From NCBI RefSeq assembly GCF_947493865.1, contig NZ_CANLTC010000013.1, forward strand, positions 1 through 64,000: a DNA stretch of 64,000 nt, in the 5' to 3' direction. The position numbers were made by a program, and so were the translations under genes. Origin of the DNA: an uncultured Halomonas sp. (GTDB taxonomy: Bacteria; Pseudomonadota; Gammaproteobacteria; Pseudomonadales; Halomonadaceae). The notes below the pieces were generated by a model. It searched no databases and was not told where the DNA came from. It was given only the letters and a program-made list of their open reading frames with translations. Of this stretch, positions 40,501 through 49,793 are shown one piece after another (positions within the stretch are counted from its first letter, which is position 1; every line of letters begins with the position of its first letter).

Positions 40501-41131
40501 TAAACCGCAGCTCTGGACTTTGTGGATAGCGTTCGTCCAGGGCCTGCAGCTCTTCGATGGCCCGAGGCGTGCCGCCCGGCAACTGGGCAATCATTTGCCA
40601 GTATTCCAGCGCCAGGGGCAGCGTGGGCAGCCCCTCGGCCAGAACGTCGTCGTAAATGGTCTTGGCCTGTTCCGCCTGGCCCGTGGTCGCAAGCAGCCGG
40701 GCCTTGCTCAAGGCATTGCGCTGCTCGGGTTCGGTCAAGGCAAGATTGAGCCGGGCCAGACGATAGGCGTCGCTGTCCGGAGCTTTCTCAGCCAGACGTT
40801 CTACCAGACGCTGCGCTTCTTCGAGATCGTTTTCCCGCACGGCCTTGCGAACTTCTGCTTGAAGCACGCGTGGGTCATCTGGCGCAGTGGTCTTCAAGCG
40901 CTCCAGGGCCTGCTTCACCAAGACATCGTTTTGTCGCGCCTCGCCCAGGCGCAGCTGCTGCAACAGCCATTCTTCCGGGGACACGGCGCCAGTTTCACTG
41001 GCTTGATCTCCACTGGCCCTGTTTTCATTGGGAATGGGCGTTACATCGGTCTGGGCATGCAGGGGCGGTGCGATCACCCCGCTGGCCAGCAAGCAGAGAG
41101 AAAGCGGCCAATGGGAACGGGTCGGTTTCAC
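37595..41131 (-). CDS. bcsC: Cellulose synthase outer-membrane exporter BcsC
   Basis: BcsC exports cellulose through the outer membrane. This 1178-residue protein has a signal peptide (cleavage near LHAQ, about 30), a long periplasmic array of TPR repeats (about 40-800) and a C-terminal beta-barrel (about 850-1178, ending in aromatic and charged strands). I chose the GTG at 41131: it overlaps the bcsZ stop as GTGA and has GGAG just upstream; an ATG at 41143 is possible. It is the last gene of bcsRQABZC. Confidence 0.93.
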   Translation of the reverse strand: MKPTRSHWPLSLCLLASGVIAPPLHAQTDVTPIPNENRASGDQASETGAVSPEEWLLQQLRLGEARQNDVLVKQALERLKTTAPDDPRVLQAEVRKAVRENDLEEAQRLVERLAEKAPDSDAYRLARLNLALTEPEQRNALSKARLLATTGQAEQAKTIYDDVLAEGLPTLPLALEYWQMIAQLPGGTPRAIEELQALDERYPQSPELRFTLARFLFSENRNEDAFRRLEQLADNPYSRKDAARQWRDALREMEASEESVAGWERFLTIFGDTDYAEEARQTLARHRDMLADPDYQARLRGLARNEAQGGEAGEADIQRALAAYPDDIELLGALGTIRLRQGRHEEALALFRRGERLDDSPYASDKWNNLIATATYWLQIKQGDEALANGDDQGAEQAFELARQQIAKANEAWLGLGDVARYRDNRDSAERAYRQALRLEPGYTTALERLASLYGEESPQAGLDFIDSLPPNQQATLEDTRRRLQVALLRAEGETLADQSRWDEASGRFARAKKLAPGDVWVTYALANTLAAQNRQASADQAFRELFSHLDTPEERAQGRYAQALYLSSDDREILALDALERIPEDQRDDSIQSLQMRLERSQLLARAEQRRAQGNESSAIAMLQNAPAHADVTLRLGDWALERNDYAKADTYYRRVLELEPESIAARLGLVDTALAQGDRVAARRQLETIDPPQDALNARRRQINAWAALGETQRAQNMMDELLADEEASKDALTLRDAGRLAQAQGQSSQALQRYRQAMVAAELGDQEMLEDNAAFTRQTRALPGDDWLVSSLRSSVAEVYRSQNTRVRYGHQREDESGTPGVSELTSDIDMLEIDTPLAGGRGLLRVDRVRLDAGRLDRESDGFNRDSFGTCAVAGCNDDVKQQQTGVSVGVGWYNETWRVDIGTTPMGFEVTDVVGGVTYSGDAGPLWFDATVSRRALDDSILAYAGVEDPRTGTTWGGVRATGGSIGLGYDQGGPWGVWSKFGVHHLDGKNVEDNSRVRAMGGVYRKLINRPNERLSVGVSTMYMHYDKELGGYTLGQGGYYSPQQYISLALPVSYARRTEDWSWEIGASISQSWSDSDDSKRYPLGGSDVASLADANATRTGGSGGDFGYGVRGQIERRLGDHWSASAGFMVQEAEDYSPNMINLTLRYNLEGWQGELDLPTSALSPYADFD

Positions 41132-42234
41132 GGTGAACTCCATTCGGGTTGTAGAGTGCCATCATTGGCAAAGCGGTAACGCCCCTGGTCCCAGCCCAGC
41201 CCGAACAGGGTCAGTACCTGGGCGTAATAGGCGTCTTGTGCGGGAAGGTTGTCCAGCAAACGCTGACGCTGTTCCTCGAGAAAAGGGGTATCCGCCAGAA
41301 AAGGCAATAACGCAGCGGAGAAGCTGGCATTGCCAAGATTCTCGTGCTCGCCGCTCTGGGCATCGATGCTTTCCGGCGGTGCACCAAGACGTTTGGTCAA
41401 CAATGCCATGGGCGCGAAATGCACCAGCAACGCCTCACGACCGGCAGCGTCCTCGGCCAGCATGCCCAGCCACAGGTAGACCCGGATAGCGTCATAATCG
41501 CCTTCGGCGCCATGCACCGGGTCGACTTGCCAGCCCTCGCCCGCGTGCCAGGCAGCCCAATCCGGTGCCAACCCTTGAGGGGCGGTGTCTTTGAGCAAGT
41601 CCGGCAGGTTCTCGGCGACCTCGGGCCAGGGGGCGCCCAATGCACTCAAGCGGCTGAGCAACTGGGGCGGCATATAGCTTGGGTTGACGCGCCAGCGAGG
41701 AGGGTCCGCAAAGCCACGGTTGCCGGGTAGCAGCATGGGGCCGAATCCTGTCAGGTCGGTAACTTCCTGTTCGGCGATCAGGCGTGCCATGCGCGTTCCC
41801 AGCACCTGATAATCCCGGCGCTGCCATAGACTGCCAGCTTCCAGCAACGCATAGGCAATCCACAGGTCCGCGTCCGAGGCACTGTTGCCATCCAGCACGC
41901 CCCAGCGGTCCTCGTCCTCGTCGTACCCCCATAGCCAGGCAGGCAATCTGACACCCAGGTCGCTCTCGGCCAAGTTGTCCTGCGTCCAGGCGAGCAGTCG
42001 CTCGAAGGTATCCTGATCGTTGGCCACCAGGGCGAAGAACAGCGCATAGGACTGGCCCTCCGAGGTGGTGATCATGCGTTCGTCGGACGCATCGATCACG
42101 CGACCGTCATCGCTGATCAGGGCGTTCTTGAAACGTTCCCACTGCGGCCATTCGACGCTTGCGGCCTGAGCGTTCGACGCCAGCAGACACAGCCCCAGTA
42201 AACAGGGCTTCAGCAGGCAGAGCAGTACGCGCAC
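41128..42234 (-). CDS. bcsZ: Periplasmic endoglucanase BcsZ (GH8)
   Basis: BcsZ is a glycoside hydrolase family 8 cellulase that trims nascent chains. This 368-residue protein has a signal peptide (cleavage near NAQAA, 24), the general acid in TTSEGQSYAL (Glu59), GDYDAIRVYLW with the likely base Asp248, and the aromatic WLWGYDEDEDRW segment. The start is GTG at 42234, three bases after the bcsB stop. It lies between bcsB and bcsC, the E. coli order. Confidence 0.93.
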   Translation of the reverse strand: MRVLLCLLKPCLLGLCLLASNAQAASVEWPQWERFKNALISDDGRVIDASDERMITTSEGQSYALFFALVANDQDTFERLLAWTQDNLAESDLGVRLPAWLWGYDEDEDRWGVLDGNSASDADLWIAYALLEAGSLWQRRDYQVLGTRMARLIAEQEVTDLTGFGPMLLPGNRGFADPPRWRVNPSYMPPQLLSRLSALGAPWPEVAENLPDLLKDTAPQGLAPDWAAWHAGEGWQVDPVHGAEGDYDAIRVYLWLGMLAEDAAGREALLVHFAPMALLTKRLGAPPESIDAQSGEHENLGNASFSAALLPFLADTPFLEEQRQRLLDNLPAQDAYYAQVLTLFGLGWDQGRYRFANDGTLQPEWSSP

Positions 42235-42237
42235 GGT

Positions 42238-44484
42238 TTAGTCCTCATCCCTGCTCAGGCGTCGTGTACCTAGACGACGCAGCAGTACCCACAGCATCAA
42301 TGCCACCAGTAGTATCGCAACCAGGGCGATGAATGCCATCAGCTTGGGGTGAGTAGAAAGGTGGTACCACAACCAGGTGGTCCAGGGCAGCTCGCCGACA
42401 TGGTAGCGCTCGCCCACCACGTCGCTGCGTACGCCGGAATCCCGGATCACCGCGATCGAACCGCGTATCTGGGAAATCACCACGGGATCGTTCATCGATT
42501 CGTTGAGCAGACGATAGTCCCCGGGCGTGTTGGCCAGCAGGGCAACGATGCTGCGTTGATCGAAGTAGGGCGATTTCAATTCGACCAGCGCGGCGATGGG
42601 GCCATGGGCGGTCACACTGATTTCACTATCCACATCCGCCGCAACGGCCTGCATGCTGCCGGAACCCTCGCCCTTCTGGCGGGCCGAGCCCAGGCGCAAG
42701 CGGCTGCGGGCATCGTCGCCCAGCGCCACGATCTGATCGGTATCATCCAGGTCTTGTGGAAGCGAACCGATGGCGAGAATGTCCGCATCGGTATCCTCGG
42801 CACTTGCCCAGTCGTCGCTGATGCTCAGCGCCACACCCGGGTAGCCGGTCTGGGCGCCGATACGGCCCAGGGTGTCGAACAGAGCGGTCAGCTCCAGCTC
42901 CGAAGGCGATTTGGGCATGATCACCAGGGTTTGAGAAAGATCCGCCAGCCGACTGAAGGGGAAGCCGGCATAGGTAAAGGTGCGCAGTGCCGGCATTGAC
43001 AGATAGTGGGGATAGCTCGAGAAATCCAGGCTCGAGCTCTTGTCGATGCTGGCCTGGTGCGGTACCGAAATGAGCGGACGGCACTGCTCCTCGGAGCCGG
43101 ACATGCCCACGCGACTGGCATAGGCGAAATCGAAGCTCAGATGATTGCGGGTGCCGATCTTCAGCGCCGGGATGTCCGTTTCCTGTTCCGGCAGCAGCCA
43201 GTTCTTGAGTAGCGGCACCTGCAGCAGGCTACGCTGGCTTTCACTGCCGTCCTGATCGAGTACGAGAGACTTCAGGAACTCATCGTTGATGCTGATATCG
43301 AGCCGGGAGGTGGCATCCTTCACCGGCTGGGTATAGCGGTAATCGAGGTTCAGCCTGATCAGCTCGTTCTGCCAGATGAACAGGTCCGGTGGCAGGCGCA
43401 GGTCGACGTTCAAGACGCTGGGTGTGCGGCCCTGGGTCTGCAACTGAGCCGGATAGTCGATCAGTTCGGCGAAGGTCACCGGTCGGTCCGTGGGAATCCA
43501 GGCAGGGGCATCATAGGGTTTGCGTGGCGCCAGGGTGTCGAGTCCATCGATACGTGCGCTCTGGCCCCGCAGCAGCGTGTTGCCCAGGGCCAGCGCCTGG
43601 GCGGCGGTCACCAGTTCCGCGTCGTCGCGGCCCATCACTACCAGCAGCTTGTCGTAGGGGGAGTCGGGATGACTGATCATCTCGATGGTAGGCCCCTCCA
43701 CGGCGGGGTAGTCCGCCAGTACCGCGGGACGCTGTTCGTTGGTCGCCAGCACGATGGCGTGCCGTGCCGGAGGCGTATCGAAGGAGACCGGGAATCGCTG
43801 CCCCCGCCATCCGGCCTGGGAGCCGAAGTAAGAGGCCACGATACCCCCCGCCCGCTGAACGCCCAGGGAGGGATTCGGGGATAGCACCAGGGGAAGCTCG
43901 AGTGCCGTATCGTCGTTGGCATCGAAGAAGGGCAGTGGCAGATTGGCCAGATCGTTGGCCACGGGCAGCTTTTGCTGTTGCAGGGTCAGGGTGCTGTCGC
44001 CAGCGATGTTGACCCAGACACTGGAATGGGTGGGGTCTTCGCAAATCTTGCTGTAATGACCGATCAATTCCAGATTCAGGCGATTGAAATCGCTTATCAA
44101 TCGGGGGTCCAGTGATACCGTTTGCCGCTGAGCCTCCCCCGGTGCGCTTGCATCGATGGGCACGACGCCCATCAGTTCGTCGTTGAGATACACCTTGAGG
44201 TGGGATACGTCCGCCAGCAGGGAAGGCGAGGGTGTATAGCCGAGTTCCAGGGTTGCCTCGGTCACCAGTTGATCGCCACGCACCTTGAATTCGATCTGGC
44301 GTTCCGGCGACATGCCGCTCAACTCCAGTTCTTGTTGAGCCAGCTTGTCCAGGCTCAGTGTTCGCTCCTGGGTCGGCGGTGCCGATTGCGCAGCGTTCGG
44401 TACCTCCATCGACGGGGTCGGTGATGGTTGAGCCCAGGCGGGCAGGGCGATCAGCAGAGAAAGCAGGAACCAGCGATGACGCAT
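42238..44484 (-). CDS. bcsB: Cyclic-di-GMP-associated cellulose synthase subunit BcsB
   Basis: BcsB is the periplasmic subunit that is anchored in the inner membrane by a C-terminal helix and guides the glucan from BcsA. This 748-residue protein has a signal peptide (residues 1-17), carbohydrate-binding-like and flavodoxin-like periplasmic domains (for example GHYSKICEDPTHSSVWVNI and the DLSQTLVIMPKSPSEL stretch), and one transmembrane helix at the end (LMAFIALVAILLVALMLWVL). I chose the ATG at 44484 on the signal peptide. The gene follows bcsA after 50 bases. Confidence 0.93.
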   Translation of the reverse strand: MRHRWFLLSLLIALPAWAQPSPTPSMEVPNAAQSAPPTQERTLSLDKLAQQELELSGMSPERQIEFKVRGDQLVTEATLELGYTPSPSLLADVSHLKVYLNDELMGVVPIDASAPGEAQRQTVSLDPRLISDFNRLNLELIGHYSKICEDPTHSSVWVNIAGDSTLTLQQQKLPVANDLANLPLPFFDANDDTALELPLVLSPNPSLGVQRAGGIVASYFGSQAGWRGQRFPVSFDTPPARHAIVLATNEQRPAVLADYPAVEGPTIEMISHPDSPYDKLLVVMGRDDAELVTAAQALALGNTLLRGQSARIDGLDTLAPRKPYDAPAWIPTDRPVTFAELIDYPAQLQTQGRTPSVLNVDLRLPPDLFIWQNELIRLNLDYRYTQPVKDATSRLDISINDEFLKSLVLDQDGSESQRSLLQVPLLKNWLLPEQETDIPALKIGTRNHLSFDFAYASRVGMSGSEEQCRPLISVPHQASIDKSSSLDFSSYPHYLSMPALRTFTYAGFPFSRLADLSQTLVIMPKSPSELELTALFDTLGRIGAQTGYPGVALSISDDWASAEDTDADILAIGSLPQDLDDTDQIVALGDDARSRLRLGSARQKGEGSGSMQAVAADVDSEISVTAHGPIAALVELKSPYFDQRSIVALLANTPGDYRLLNESMNDPVVISQIRGSIAVIRDSGVRSDVVGERYHVGELPWTTWLWYHLSTHPKLMAFIALVAILLVALMLWVLLRRLGTRRLSRDED

Positions 44485-44534
44485 GTCGTGAACATTCCTA
44501 TTCGATGAGACGTAATCCGTTATATGTACGGCGA

Positions 44535-47105
44535 TCAAGATGCTTCGTATGGACGTTGGGGTATGAAAGACGCCAACCAGGACACCGGGGCGCGCACGCC
44601 GCGAGGCGCATGCTGGAAAAGCCGACGGTAGCCTTCGAAACCCAGGCAGACCACCTCGATCATGCTCTTCATGGGACGATCCGCGGGCAGATCGTCCCGC
44701 CACAAGGACCAGGTATCCGCCCGGGCGAAGGTGCACTGGATATAATCCACGTGTTTGGTCAGTGACATCTTCTCCAGTTCCAGACCGGCCCGGTCGGCGC
44801 GGACATTGACCACCCGCGCAGCAAAGGCATGCTGTTGCTGACCGCGCTGCAGCAACAGCGTGAGGGTGTCACCGACGTTAACCAGCCCGGTTACCGGCAG
44901 AACGATACCCAGGCCACCTTCGGCATAGTCCTGCAGCGTGCAGGGGTAGGCGTAGCCGCCGGGAAGCTGTACCGCCCCGGGGAGGGTGACGCTGACGCGA
45001 TGATTGCGTCTTACCTGGCGCGCTTCCGCCGCCACGGCGATGGCGCCTCCCAGAATCACCAGGTTGTAGAACACCCACACCAGGCTGACCAGTACCGTGG
45101 GAATCTCGTCGGCGGGGCCGCTCTGCAAACGCCAGATTGCTGCCACGACACCGGACAGGTTGAGCAGGATCAGCAACAGATACGGTCGCGAAATGCCCCA
45201 GTCGAAATACTGCCTGTCCACCAGGCCGCCCTTGGCCGTGACATTGAACTTGCCCTTGCGCGGATTGATCAGTGCCACGGTGGTGGGCAAGGCGATGTAC
45301 CAGGCCAGCACCGTGTCGTAGACCTCACTCCAGAAGCTGTGACGATAACGCCCCTGGATATGCGAATTGGTAAGCCCGGAATGCAGCATGTGGGGGATCA
45401 CGAACGCCAGCAGCAGAAAGGCCGGGGCATAGATGATATAGGCATGCAGCAGAAGAAAGGCCAGCGGCGCGGTCAGGAAGATCAGGCGTGGCACGCCGGC
45501 CAGGAAGTGCAGCATGGCATTGAGGTAGCACAGGCGCTGGCTCAGGCGCAGACCGGGTCCGAAAAGCGGATTGTCGAGGCGGAATATCTGCACCATGCCT
45601 CGCGCCCAGCGAATGCGCTGACCGATGTGAGCCGATACGCTCTCGGTAGCCAGACCGGCGGCTTGTGGAATGCGCAGATAGGCGGAGGTGAAGCCCTTGC
45701 GATGCAGGCGCAGCGAGGTATGGGCATCTTCCGTGACGGTCTCCACCGCGAAACCGCCAATGGCCTCGATGGCGCGACGCTTGAGCACGGCACAGGAGCC
45801 ACAGAAGAAGGCCGCGTCCCACAGGTCGTTGCCATCCTGCACCAGGCCGTAGAACAGGGTGCCCTCGTTGGGCATGCGCCGAAAGCGATCGAGGTTGCGC
45901 TCGAAGGGGTCCGGTGAGAAGAAGTGGTGCGGTGTCTGTACCAGGCCGAGCTTGGGGTCCTTCAGGAACCAGCCCATGGTCATCTGCAGAAAGGAGCGCT
46001 GGGGGAGGTGATCGCAATCGAAGATGGCGATGTAGTCACCCTGGGTCACGGTCAAGGCATGATTGAGATTGCCCGCCTTGGCATGATTGTTGTCGTCCCG
46101 GGTGATATAGCCGACCCCTACATCCGCGGCGAAGTCACGAAACGCCGAACGCTTGCCGTCATCGAGCAGGTAGATGTTGATCTTGTCCTTGGGCCAGTCG
46201 AGTCCGAGTGCCGCCAGCACCGTGGGCCGCACCACATCGAGAGATTCGTTGTAGGTGGGAATCATCAGGTCGACGCTCGGCCACTGCCGAGTATCCTCGG
46301 GCAGGGCCACCGGCTTGCGATTGAGAGGCCACAGGGTCTGGAAATAGCCCAGCACGAGCACCAGCCATGAGTAGGTCTCGGCTCCCAGCAGCAGCAAGCC
46401 GAAGGTCATGTCCAGGCCATCATCCCAATTGAGGGTGGAAGTGTAGCGCCACCACAGATACCGACAGGACACGGTCAGCGACAGAACTATCAGGACGAGG
46501 GTGGAGAAGCGTCCCGGCAGGCGGCGTACGATCAGGGCAATGATCCACAGCAGCACGGAAAACAAGGCCTGGGCCGGCAGAGTGAAGGGCTGGGTGATGA
46601 CCAGCAGCATCAATATGGCGGTCGTTCCCCCCATGAGCATCAATAACCAGCGGGTGTTCCGAGTATCGGCGCTGCCATCGGGGGCGTCATCTTCAAGGTG
46701 GCTGAGTGTCGGGCGCAAGTGGCCCACGACACGCTGCACTACCCTGCTTGCCCGAGAAGACAGCAACTCACGGGCACGACGCAGAGGCCTGAATCGTGCG
46801 TGCCAAGAGGTGCCCATCGTAGAGGAGCGACGTGGGCGTACCAGTAGCAGCCACAAAAGCTGAAGCCCGTAGCGCAGCGGGTCAGCAATGCCCGGCCGAC
46901 GCCGCTGTAGATGTGCGAAGTTTCCCGAGTGCGTCGACAGAAGCCTTTGCCAACGCCCGGACTCGAGTGGCAGGAAGCACCAGGCGACGCACCAGGCGAG
47001 TGTCAGCAGCACGGCCGTAAAGGGCTTGGCGCCTCGTTTATCGCGCAGATAACGATAGCGGTGTTTCCATTGGGCCTGGGCGCCGGGTTGCAACCACACA
47101 CTCAT
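44535..47105 (-). CDS. bcsA: Cellulose synthase catalytic subunit BcsA
   Basis: BcsA polymerises UDP-glucose and moves the chain across the inner membrane. This 856-residue GT2 enzyme shows DDG (315-317), DCD (363-365), TED (458-460) and QRIRW (496-500). Helices flank the catalytic domain and a PilZ domain starts near 695. The cyclic-di-GMP motif RxxxR is present (RRNHR, 699-703), but the second motif reads DYAEGG (726-731) where DxSxxG is usual, so a Ser is replaced by Ala. The N-terminus (about 150 residues before the first family helices) is the longer, E. coli-like type. It overlaps bcsQ by 4 bases. Confidence 0.95.
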   Translation of the reverse strand: MSVWLQPGAQAQWKHRYRYLRDKRGAKPFTAVLLTLAWCVAWCFLPLESGRWQRLLSTHSGNFAHLQRRRPGIADPLRYGLQLLWLLLVRPRRSSTMGTSWHARFRPLRRARELLSSRASRVVQRVVGHLRPTLSHLEDDAPDGSADTRNTRWLLMLMGGTTAILMLLVITQPFTLPAQALFSVLLWIIALIVRRLPGRFSTLVLIVLSLTVSCRYLWWRYTSTLNWDDGLDMTFGLLLLGAETYSWLVLVLGYFQTLWPLNRKPVALPEDTRQWPSVDLMIPTYNESLDVVRPTVLAALGLDWPKDKINIYLLDDGKRSAFRDFAADVGVGYITRDDNNHAKAGNLNHALTVTQGDYIAIFDCDHLPQRSFLQMTMGWFLKDPKLGLVQTPHHFFSPDPFERNLDRFRRMPNEGTLFYGLVQDGNDLWDAAFFCGSCAVLKRRAIEAIGGFAVETVTEDAHTSLRLHRKGFTSAYLRIPQAAGLATESVSAHIGQRIRWARGMVQIFRLDNPLFGPGLRLSQRLCYLNAMLHFLAGVPRLIFLTAPLAFLLLHAYIIYAPAFLLLAFVIPHMLHSGLTNSHIQGRYRHSFWSEVYDTVLAWYIALPTTVALINPRKGKFNVTAKGGLVDRQYFDWGISRPYLLLILLNLSGVVAAIWRLQSGPADEIPTVLVSLVWVFYNLVILGGAIAVAAEARQVRRNHRVSVTLPGAVQLPGGYAYPCTLQDYAEGGLGIVLPVTGLVNVGDTLTLLLQRGQQQHAFAARVVNVRADRAGLELEKMSLTKHVDYIQCTFARADTWSLWRDDLPADRPMKSMIEVVCLGFEGYRRLFQHAPRGVRAPVSWLASFIPQRPYEAS

Positions 47106-47815
47106 GCAGCTTCCTCATGACGAGCCAGTAGCCATGCTGCCAGGTTGCGAATTCCCTGAGATGCAAGACAGTCTGAACGATAGGCGGTAACGCTACGTTT
47201 ATGCGCCAGCGCCTCGAACATGGCTTCATCCCGATGAATGGCCCAGGGCAGTAGCCAATCGGAATATTGCGCCTGCCACAAGGTGTACAGATCGTTTTGC
47301 AGAAGGCTGGATGGTGCAAAGTGATTGACCAGGAGATAGTCGTTTTCATGAAATTGACGCCTGGCCAACAAGACGTGACAGGCGGGGTCGGCGTGAACCA
47401 CGGTCAATGTCACATCCGCTGGAAAATGATCCTGCGCAAAGCACGCTGCGGGCAGATCGAATAGTACCCAGCGGTAGGTATCCCCATCGAGCGCCTCGAG
47501 GCGTTGCTGCCAGTCATCGGCGTGCAAGGCATTTGCAGGCGAGCCACCAGCGTCGTCATGGCCGTAGGGCAGAAAATGCAAATGCGATCCAAGGGCGAAG
47601 GCGGCGGCATGCCAGCTCTGACCATTGTGCACCGCATTGGCCCAGCCATTCTCATCACGCCAGTCATGGTTGAAATGCAGGCGCAGCAGATTATGCGGAT
47701 CGAGGTCGATACACAGCACTCGTTCACCGGCATTAACCAGCGCCTGAGCAAGCCCTGCGACGATGCTGCTGGCACCCGTGCCACCACGACATCCTTGAAC
47801 TGCCACACGGATCAT
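47102..47815 (-). CDS. bcsQ: Cellulose synthase localisation protein BcsQ
   Basis: BcsQ is a MinD/ParA-like ATPase that places the cellulose complex at the cell pole and works with BcsR. This 237-residue protein begins MIRVAVQGCRGGTGASSIV. The usual P-loop lysine is not present, as in E. coli BcsQ (RGGVGTTT), so this is normal for the family. DLDPHNLLRLHFN and the conserved IHRDEAMFEALA follow. It overlaps bcsR and bcsA by 4 bases each (ATGA), so the genes are tightly coupled. Confidence 0.92.
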   Translation of the reverse strand: MIRVAVQGCRGGTGASSIVAGLAQALVNAGERVLCIDLDPHNLLRLHFNHDWRDENGWANAVHNGQSWHAAAFALGSHLHFLPYGHDDAGGSPANALHADDWQQRLEALDGDTYRWVLFDLPAACFAQDHFPADVTLTVVHADPACHVLLARRQFHENDYLLVNHFAPSSLLQNDLYTLWQAQYSDWLLPWAIHRDEAMFEALAHKRSVTAYRSDCLASQGIRNLAAWLLARHEEAA

Positions 47816-48015
47816 GCGGAAGGCTCACGCTGGGATAGAGTGGTCTCTGCGAGCAATGGCCAGCGAGCGGCGATCGTCTCGAGACGGTCGAGTTGTGCCA
47901 AATGACGATAATCGAATTCCGTCAAGTCTGATTTTTCTAGTAACGATATAATGTCTTCATCGTATTTTTTTAATTTATTTTGTACTGCGCCGTTAGGGCT
48001 TCTCTCTTTGATCAT
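47812..48015 (-). CDS. bcsR: BcsR-like small regulator
   Basis: BcsR is a short protein that binds BcsQ and stabilises the cellulose complex. This 67-residue protein has the family feature RLETIAARWPLLAETTLSQ at its end, like the RWPLLAE segment of E. coli BcsR. An acidic helix (EDIISLLEKSDLTEFDY) comes before it. It is the first gene of the minus-strand bcs operon, and the AT-rich region upstream holds the divergent promoters. Confidence 0.82.
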   Translation of the reverse strand: MIKERSPNGAVQNKLKKYDEDIISLLEKSDLTEFDYRHLAQLDRLETIAARWPLLAETTLSQREPSA

Positions 48016-48191
48016 GTTAAAAGCCAGTAATAAAAAAGAATTGATAAATTAAAATAATACGTAAGATCATGTTTTTTTTATGAGTTTATAACCCTGTTAA
48101 GTTCACGCTTTGCGGGGGCGCAATATTAAGCGTAGTAAGTTTTGTTTACAATGACAGTTACTTTATTAAGTGAATAATGGAAGTTTCATAT
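48016..48191. promoter_or_regulatory. AT-rich divergent promoter region of the bcs locus
   Basis: Bases 48016-48176 are much more AT-rich than the flanking genes and separate bcsRQABZC from bcsEFG. E. coli has the same divergent plan. The region must hold both promoters, but I could not assign boxes or a regulator site with confidence. Confidence 0.6.
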
Positions 48192-49793
48192 ATGCAGGGA
48201 TTGCCAGGTGTTGTACAGCGCCACCATTTTTCCTTGGGGTTGCAAGAGGCGCTACCGGAATTCGATGCCCTGCGCTGCCCCGGTTTCTATGCGGTACTGG
48301 CGGACTCGAGAGACCAGGCCGAGCGCATGGGGCAAGGCGTTCTGGTAGCCCAGCCCTACAACACGACAGGAGACTGGATAGCGCCGGATGAGCATGCTCG
48401 TGCCTTGGTGCAGGCGTTACCTGCAAACACGGGTCCCAAGGCAGTGGCGCAGTGGTCGTTGCCCAGTGCTGGTAAGCACCTGAGTGAGGCGCTTCATGCC
48501 TTGCCCGAGGATTTTTCCGGGGTGCGCCGCAAGCGGGGCGCACCCCGTCTCATCGTGCTTGAAGTACCCGCAGCGGTGCTGCTTGCGTTCAAGGAGCGCA
48601 CATTGCGGGGCTGGTGCTGGCGCTGGCATTTATGGCTTGCCGAGCGCGACGCTTGCTTGCTGCTGCTGGCACATGGTCCCGAAAGCCTGGCATTGCGCGA
48701 ACGGCTCGATATCTACAATGACGTCATCGATGGTTTGATGCATCTGCAACCAAATGCCCAGGAAGCACAATGTCATCTACTTTACTGGCGTAGCGATCGT
48801 GGCGTTTGTGGTGTGGACGACATGCTTCTAAGCCCCCTCTCCATCGGCTGGCGCAGACAGAGCGATGCCGGGTCCGCTCCTCGCGGCAGCAGCGACGAAC
48901 ATCTGTATCTCGTTCAGCGAGCGGTAGTTGCCGACACATCGGTGTCCTTGGCCAACTGGCAGGTTTTCGAACGGATTGACGAGGTCATTCTTCATGCTAC
49001 ACGTGCCCGGGCAGCCACGGTGATCGTCGGCGTCGAACGAAGCGAGGATGTCGAGCCGCTGGCGCGCAAGCTGCACGGCCTGCGCAAGTCCCGGGGTGGC
49101 GCACTCAAGCTGGTAGTTCGCGAACTCGTGCCTTGCCTGCGCTACCATGATGAGCGATTGCTGGTCCTCAGCGGCATCAACATGGTGATAAGAAGCAACG
49201 TGACGTTTTCCCATTTCTTCAGTCGGATCGAGGCATTGCAAGGTCAACGTTTGACACGGCCGGTGAGCGATGATGTGGAAAGATTGATCAAGGCGATGCA
49301 TCCAGAGGGCATGAGTGGACGTTGTCCGCCCGCCACATTCATCCATCAACTGCAGGCTTGGCTGGAGAATGATTCCGCGGCACTGGTCTCAGGCCTTCTA
49401 GTGACGCTTGTACCCGCTGGCGGGCTTTCATGCTCACAGGCGTTTGCTCAGTGCCGGATTCACCGGAAGGGCGACATGATTACGGTGATGGAGGGGCGCC
49501 TGTATCTATTTTTGTTCGGCTGCAGGCAAAGCGATAGCGATATGGCACTGCAGCGTCTATTCGGCATGCCTATCGCTACGCTGTTCAGTGAGCGATCCAT
49601 TCGTGAAGACCATGTGGCAATCACTGAGGAGCTGGAACGTCTGACGCAGCTTGGCTGGTCGCAACAGCAACATCTTCCCGTCTTTACCGATGTGGAGCAC
49701 GTTGGAGCGAAAGCAGGCGATACCGAGGATGAACACTACCAAAGCGTACCCAGGCCTGCCCCCCTGAGGTTGAGCATGGAGCACCAGCAATGA
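48192..49793 (+). CDS. bcsE: Cyclic-di-GMP-binding protein BcsE
   Basis: BcsE boosts cellulose production by binding cyclic-di-GMP through a GIL domain. This protein matches the E. coli family over its length: LKLVVRELVPCLRYHDERLL, then the core CRIHRKGDMITV with the RxGD motif (residues 425-428), RLYLFLFGCRQSDSDMALQ and the end RLSMEHQQ. I chose the ATG at 48192 because GGAAG lies 8 bases upstream; ATG 48177 has no ribosome site. The stop overlaps bcsF by 4 bases. Confidence 0.92.
   Translation: MQGLPGVVQRHHFSLGLQEALPEFDALRCPGFYAVLADSRDQAERMGQGVLVAQPYNTTGDWIAPDEHARALVQALPANTGPKAVAQWSLPSAGKHLSEALHALPEDFSGVRRKRGAPRLIVLEVPAAVLLAFKERTLRGWCWRWHLWLAERDACLLLLAHGPESLALRERLDIYNDVIDGLMHLQPNAQEAQCHLLYWRSDRGVCGVDDMLLSPLSIGWRRQSDAGSAPRGSSDEHLYLVQRAVVADTSVSLANWQVFERIDEVILHATRARAATVIVGVERSEDVEPLARKLHGLRKSRGGALKLVVRELVPCLRYHDERLLVLSGINMVIRSNVTFSHFFSRIEALQGQRLTRPVSDDVERLIKAMHPEGMSGRCPPATFIHQLQAWLENDSAALVSGLLVTLVPAGGLSCSQAFAQCRIHRKGDMITVMEGRLYLFLFGCRQSDSDMALQRLFGMPIATLFSERSIREDHVAITEELERLTQLGWSQQQHLPVFTDVEHVGAKAGDTEDEHYQSVPRPAPLRLSMEHQQ

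Noticed and set aside
47102..47815. Missing P-loop lysine in BcsQ as a defect
   Set aside because: E. coli BcsQ also lacks it (RGGVGTTT), so it is a family trait and not damage.
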